Origin: Paractinoplanes lichenicola
Lineage (GTDB): Bacteria > Actinomycetota > Actinomycetes > Mycobacteriales > Micromonosporaceae
Assembly (NCBI RefSeq): GCF_016785085.1
Contig: NZ_JAENHO010000006.1
Location: 434,001 to 498,000 of the forward strand
Direction: 5' to 3'
Length of the DNA stretch: 64,000 nucleotides
Shown: in pieces, positions 60,164 through 64,000 of the stretch
Numbering within the stretch: the first letter of the stretch is position 1
Layout of the letters: every line of letters begins with the position of its first letter
The notes under the pieces: generated by a model
The model's database searches: none
What the model saw: only the letters and a program-made list of their open reading frames with translations
Told to the model about the DNA's origin: nothing
Made by a program: the position numbers and the translations under genes

Positions 60164-61236
60164 TTATGCGGCCGGGATGTTCAGCGGGGTGACCACCTGG
60201 ACGCTGGACGCGGCCGATCGCACCGGGCCGGGCAGCGCGCCGAGCGCCTGCAGGAGGGCGAGGCAGGCCAGCCTCAGATCGGCTCGCAGGTCGTGATGCA
60301 ACACGGCGGAAAGCTTTCCGTACGCAGGAGCTCCGCACTCGCTTCGTCCAGGTCGTGCGCCACGAAGACGTCGTAGTTGCGCCGCATCTCGGCGAAGGCC
60401 GCCACCACCCCGTCCGTGTCGCCGCTGCCCGGGTCGTAGACCGCGCGCACCGAGGGATTGGCCGCCAGCTCGTCCCTCACTTCGGCCGGCCCGGAGATCA
60501 GCACTCGCCTGTTGGGCGCCCGCGACCCCAGCTCGGCCCGGAAACCCACCACGCGCTCCCTGGCCTCTTCGCCGGCCGTTGTGGTGGCTTGCTCGCCCGC
60601 CGTTTTGGTGGCTTCGTCGCCGGCCGTTGTGGTGGCTTGCTCGCCCGCCGTTTTGGTGGCTTGCTCGCCGGCCGTTGTTGTGGCTTTGTCGCCGGCCGCC
60701 GTCACCAGGATCACTCCCGCCCGGTCGGCCAGCCATTGCTCGATCAGATAGGCGGCGGTCGCCCCCGCCTCGCGCTCGTCGAGACCGACGTGCGCGACCC
60801 GTTTGCTCGCCGGCAGGTCGGCACCGAGCGTGACCACCGGGATCTCCAGCCGCCCGATCGCCTCGACCAGCTCCGGCGTCTCGGCCGCCTGCAGGATCAC
60901 CCCCTGCGACTGGGACCGCGCGATCCTGGCCAACGCCGCCACCGGATCACCCGCCGCGTGGAAGCGGGGCCGGACCACCGCCGGACGCAACCCACCCAGC
61001 TCGGCCCGCAGCGCCGCCTCAACCCGCACCCGATCGCGCACCACCAGATCGATCGGAAACACCCGGGCCGGCAGCGGGCTCTGCTCCTGCCGCCGATCAA
61101 GCGCCGCGATCGCCTGATGCACCGCGCGAACGCTGCTCTCCCGCACCCCGCCCCGCCCGTGCAGCACCCGATCGACGGTGGCCTGACTGAGCCCGGCCTG
61201 AGCGGCGATCTCGCGAATCCGATAGGGATGCTTCAC
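60164..61236 (-). pseudogene. LacI-family regulator, frameshifted near the C-terminus
   Basis: GTG start at 61236 (KHPYRIREIAAQAGLSQATV, VDRVLHGRGGVRESS: a LacI helix-turn-helix), then a sugar-binding-protein-like effector domain (GVILQAAETPELVEAI). As sequenced it stops at 60274 after LLRTESFPPCC. Moving one frame near 60322 restores the expected LacI ending (GKLSAVLHHDLRADLRLAC, VQVVTPLNIPAA) to a stop at 60164. An 8-residue repeat array (TTAGEQA-type) sits inside the effector domain. A real mutation or a sequencing error could explain the shift. Confidence 0.75.
60567..60691. repeat. 24-bp tandem repeat inside the LacI gene
   Basis: About five 24-bp units code for alternating ATTTAGEQ and ATKTAGEQ-like octapeptides, in frame. 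They replace a loop that in normal LacI proteins links the strand after VILVTAAGD to RERVVGFRAEL. Unit number is likely to vary between strains by slippage. Confidence 0.8.
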
Positions 61237-61351
61237 GCGGGCCCGCCCCCCCTTTTTGTACCTTTTCTTCCTGGTATACCCACCGCCACCCCCAGCCACC
61301 CAGGGCAGGGATGCGGCGACCCTACGCCTTACGGCAAGTCGTGGGGCGCAG

Positions 61352-61381
61352 TTATCCACAGGCGGCAGCTAGTTATCCACA
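61352..61381 (+). promoter_or_regulatory. two perfect DnaA boxes
   Basis: TTATCCACA occurs at 61352-61360 and 61373-61381, same orientation, 21 bp apart (two helical turns). The perfect consensus in an intergenic region of GC-rich DNA is unlikely by chance. It could be a DnaA-regulated promoter, a titration or reactivation site. No origin genes (dnaA, dnaN) are in the window. Confidence 0.7.
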
Positions 61382-61516
61382 GGCCCGTGCGGTGCTCTTT
61401 TCGAGCGGTAGCGTCTTCGCACACGCAGGGATCCGACCCCACGTTCGTACAGGATGAGGGGTTTCTGAGGTTTTATGGAAGGACTTTGATGTCTGGTCAG
61501 CCCATCGCGCGACTGG

Positions 61517-62875
61517 TCACGCGTCACCGTCGAGCAGGGCGGTCATGCGGCGGTGCTCGTCCGCCATGACCGCCAGGATGAGGTGGCGCTGGGTGGCCGG
61601 CATCTCCGGGTTGTCCAGCAGCTGATCGAGCTGGTAGCCCATGTCGGCGAGGCTCGGCCGCAGCTCGGCGACGGCCGGCGAGACGACCGGGGCCTGAGCC
61701 GCTTCGGGGGCAAGCGCCGGCTCGGTAACGGGGACGGGTTCGGCGGCCGGCTGGGACAGCTCGCCTCCCGACGCCCCGGACGCGTCCTCAGACACGTCGG
61801 CGGACTGCCCGGACGCGGCCGGCGACAACTCGGCTGCCCCGGTGGACGGCTTCGACGCACCTGACGACGACTCGGACCCAGCGGGCTGACCCGACGCGTC
61901 CGGTGACGGCCCGGACCCGGCGGCGGGCTGGCTTGACCGGGTCGGTGACGGCTCGAAACCGGCGGCGGGCCGGCTCGCGCCTGATGACGGCTCGGCGTCG
62001 CTCGTGGGTCGGCTCGGGGCGTTGCCCTGCGGGTGGTCGGCGGGGAGGGCCGTGCTGGTCGACGGGTCGGAGGCGTCCGGTCGGTGGGCGCGTTTGGGCT
62101 CGACTGCGCGCATCTCCACGGTGGGGGCGGCAACGGCCGAGGGGGTGCCGGACGACGTCCGGGAGTCGGTCGAGGCAGCGTCGGCCGAGGAGGTCGACGA
62201 GGTCGACGAGGTGTCGACCGCGGAAAAGGAGGTGGTGGCGGGGGCGGCGGGAGATGAGGAACGCGCCCTGGCAAGAAGATCGTTCAAGGTGTCGGTGAGC
62301 TCGGCGACCTCCCGCGGGCTCCTCACCTCGGGAAGCCGCTGCCCAGGATCGGCCGGGTCCAGCTCCCGGGCCGCCCCCAGCAACCGCTGGAACGGCCGCA
62401 ACACCAACCCCGTCGCAAACCACACCCCGGCCGCGCTCAAGACGGCGGCGAGCAGCACCAGCAGATCCACGACCAGCACGTTATCGGTGTGCTGCTCGGA
62501 AAGGTCGTCCAGGCTCATCAGAATTTGCATCTGGGCCCCGGTCGGCAGGGTCTGGGCCAGGGAGCGCCACTCGTCGTCGCCCGAGTTGACTGTCGAAAAC
62601 CCGTCTTGGGCGGGCATCGGGAAGCCGGCCGACGAGCCGACCTGTTTGAGCATCTCGCCGCCCTGGATGAGGCGGATCGCGAAGCTGCCGTCGGTGGGGA
62701 GCGAACCGTTCTTCTCGGCGGCGGCGCGCACCTGTTCGGCGCGGGCGGCGAGGACGCGGTCCAGGTCGGCGCGGTCTCGGTGGTCGATTCGCACGACGAT
62801 GAGCAGACCGGCGAGCGCCACCACGAGCGCGACGAGGGCGGTGACGGTCAGCGTCAGCTGGGTGCGAAGCCTCAT
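61517..62875 (-). CDS. degenerate sensor histidine kinase lacking the phosphoacceptor His and ATPase domain
   Basis: A 452-residue protein with two N-terminal helices (TLTVTALVALVVALAGLLIV and VDLLVLLAAVLSAAGVWFA), a sensor loop and a HAMP-like linker (GLVLRPFQRLLGAARELDP, then EVAELTDTLNDLLARA). A ~210-residue Ser/Pro/Ala-rich disordered stretch follows, and a short end AELRPSLADMGYQLDQLL, LAVMADEHRRMTALLDG. The end aligns with the HisKA helix pair, but SHELRTPL is replaced by VAELRPSL (His to Ala), and no HATPase domain follows. It cannot phosphorylate itself; it may be a signalling scaffold or decoy. Confidence 0.75.
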   Translation of the reverse strand: MRLRTQLTLTVTALVALVVALAGLLIVVRIDHRDRADLDRVLAARAEQVRAAAEKNGSLPTDGSFAIRLIQGGEMLKQVGSSAGFPMPAQDGFSTVNSGDDEWRSLAQTLPTGAQMQILMSLDDLSEQHTDNVLVVDLLVLLAAVLSAAGVWFATGLVLRPFQRLLGAARELDPADPGQRLPEVRSPREVAELTDTLNDLLARARSSSPAAPATTSFSAVDTSSTSSTSSADAASTDSRTSSGTPSAVAAPTVEMRAVEPKRAHRPDASDPSTSTALPADHPQGNAPSRPTSDAEPSSGASRPAAGFEPSPTRSSQPAAGSGPSPDASGQPAGSESSSGASKPSTGAAELSPAASGQSADVSEDASGASGGELSQPAAEPVPVTEPALAPEAAQAPVVSPAVAELRPSLADMGYQLDQLLDNPEMPATQRHLILAVMADEHRRMTALLDGDA

Positions 62876-63013
62876 AACCGGGGCGAGTTCCTCAAAAAAG
62901 AACGGGGGAAGCGGGGAGGGCAGACGCGAGGCTAGTGGAGCGAACGCCGACCGGGAAGATACGGCTGCCGGTCGAACGAATCTCCGTCTCCGGCTAAGCT
63001 AAGAGCTGCCCGC

Positions 63014-63094
63014 GTCGAGAGGCGCTGCGACGGAACCGGCGATGCCTGGTCTCCGCCACGCTCGGCCCGGGTTTCTGAAGTCAAGGGCGCCTCC
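63014..63094 (+). ncRNA. SAH riboswitch upstream of ahcY
   Basis: The leader contains GAGGCGCTGCGACGG and GCCACGCTCGG in the order and spacing of the S-adenosylhomocysteine riboswitch, and GAGGCGC (63019-63025) pairs exactly with GCGCCTC (63087-63093) to form P1. An alternative pairing of CCTCC (63090-63094) with GGAGG (63102-63106) would hide the ribosome-binding site. SAH binding should favour P1 and turn ahcY translation on. Confidence 0.85.
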
Positions 63095-63116
63095 TGATGA
63101 GGGAGGAGACCCTCGT

Positions 63117-64000
<884 letters not shown>

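Noticed and set aside
60567..60691. Repeats that could suggest a CRISPR array
   Set aside because: The units are contiguous, without spacers, 24 bp long and in frame inside a coding sequence, so they are a coding tandem repeat.

Overview
The window is high-GC DNA of an actinomycete, most likely a member of the Micromonosporaceae close to Actinoplanes. This is an inference from base composition, the many GTG starts, the frequent CGTACGG string and the gene families (ECF42 with DGPF, an AICE-like island, AbiE, EspC-like, CehA/McbA, SAH riboswitch with ahcY). No rRNA, CRISPR array or intact insertion sequence was seen; there is one tRNA.

Layout. 1-6.6 kb: the end of a PL7 polysaccharide lyase, a lipoprotein, a MacAB-type efflux operon and a divergent two-component pair. 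6.6-12.9 kb: a TetR/ABC-exporter pair with an 18-bp palindromic operator, a frameshifted relic, and an FtsX permease with its ATPase. 12.9-17.8 kb: a membrane-anchored GH18-like protein divergent from a glycosyltransferase fused to an EAL domain. 18.2-28.7 kb: an unusual RiPP-type locus. Its left arm encodes a DUF692/MNIO enzyme, a coupled 24-aa ORF and a metallo-beta-lactamase-fold protein. Its right arm encodes a 39-aa precursor candidate, a strong hairpin, a SagB-YcaO fusion, an MFS exporter, an ABC-F ATPase and an XRE-TPR regulator, followed by a convergent LuxR-type regulator. This is the best candidate for a previously undescribed system.

28.8-31.8 kb: two hypothetical proteins, an ECF sigma/anti-sigma pair and tRNA-Arg(CCT). 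31.8-45.7 kb: a ~14-kb decayed integrative element bounded by the tRNA and a 40-bp identical copy of the tRNA 5' half. It carries replication-relaxation, Spd-like and excisionase-like genes, and I see no integrase or TraB. Its cargo is mostly defence: AbiE toxin-antitoxin, an N6-adenine methylase, a broken endonuclease-like gene, a PD-(D/E)XK-like nuclease, and a DUF262 plus OLD-like ATPase/TOPRIM pair. Several genes are relics (BTAD regulator, phosphotransferase, transposase). 46.6-49.7 kb: a Panacea-type antitoxin with two small paralogous proteins and a DUF6933 gene, then a type VII-type toxin module with a TrpF-like protein.

50-64 kb: sugar-nucleotide epimerase, secreted beta-helix protein, lipoprotein, two tandem Tat-exported PHP hydrolases, an EAL-HDOD protein, an SDR, an ECF42 sigma factor with its DGPF protein, a frameshifted LacI gene with an expanded 8-residue repeat, two perfect DnaA boxes, a degenerate sensor kinase, and a SAH riboswitch in front of ahcY, which runs off the end.

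Themes: cell-envelope and polysaccharide metabolism with c-di-GMP-type domains, a specialised-metabolite locus, and a layered defence and conflict region next to a tRNA integration site. Functions are assigned from motifs read by eye; no database search was run.
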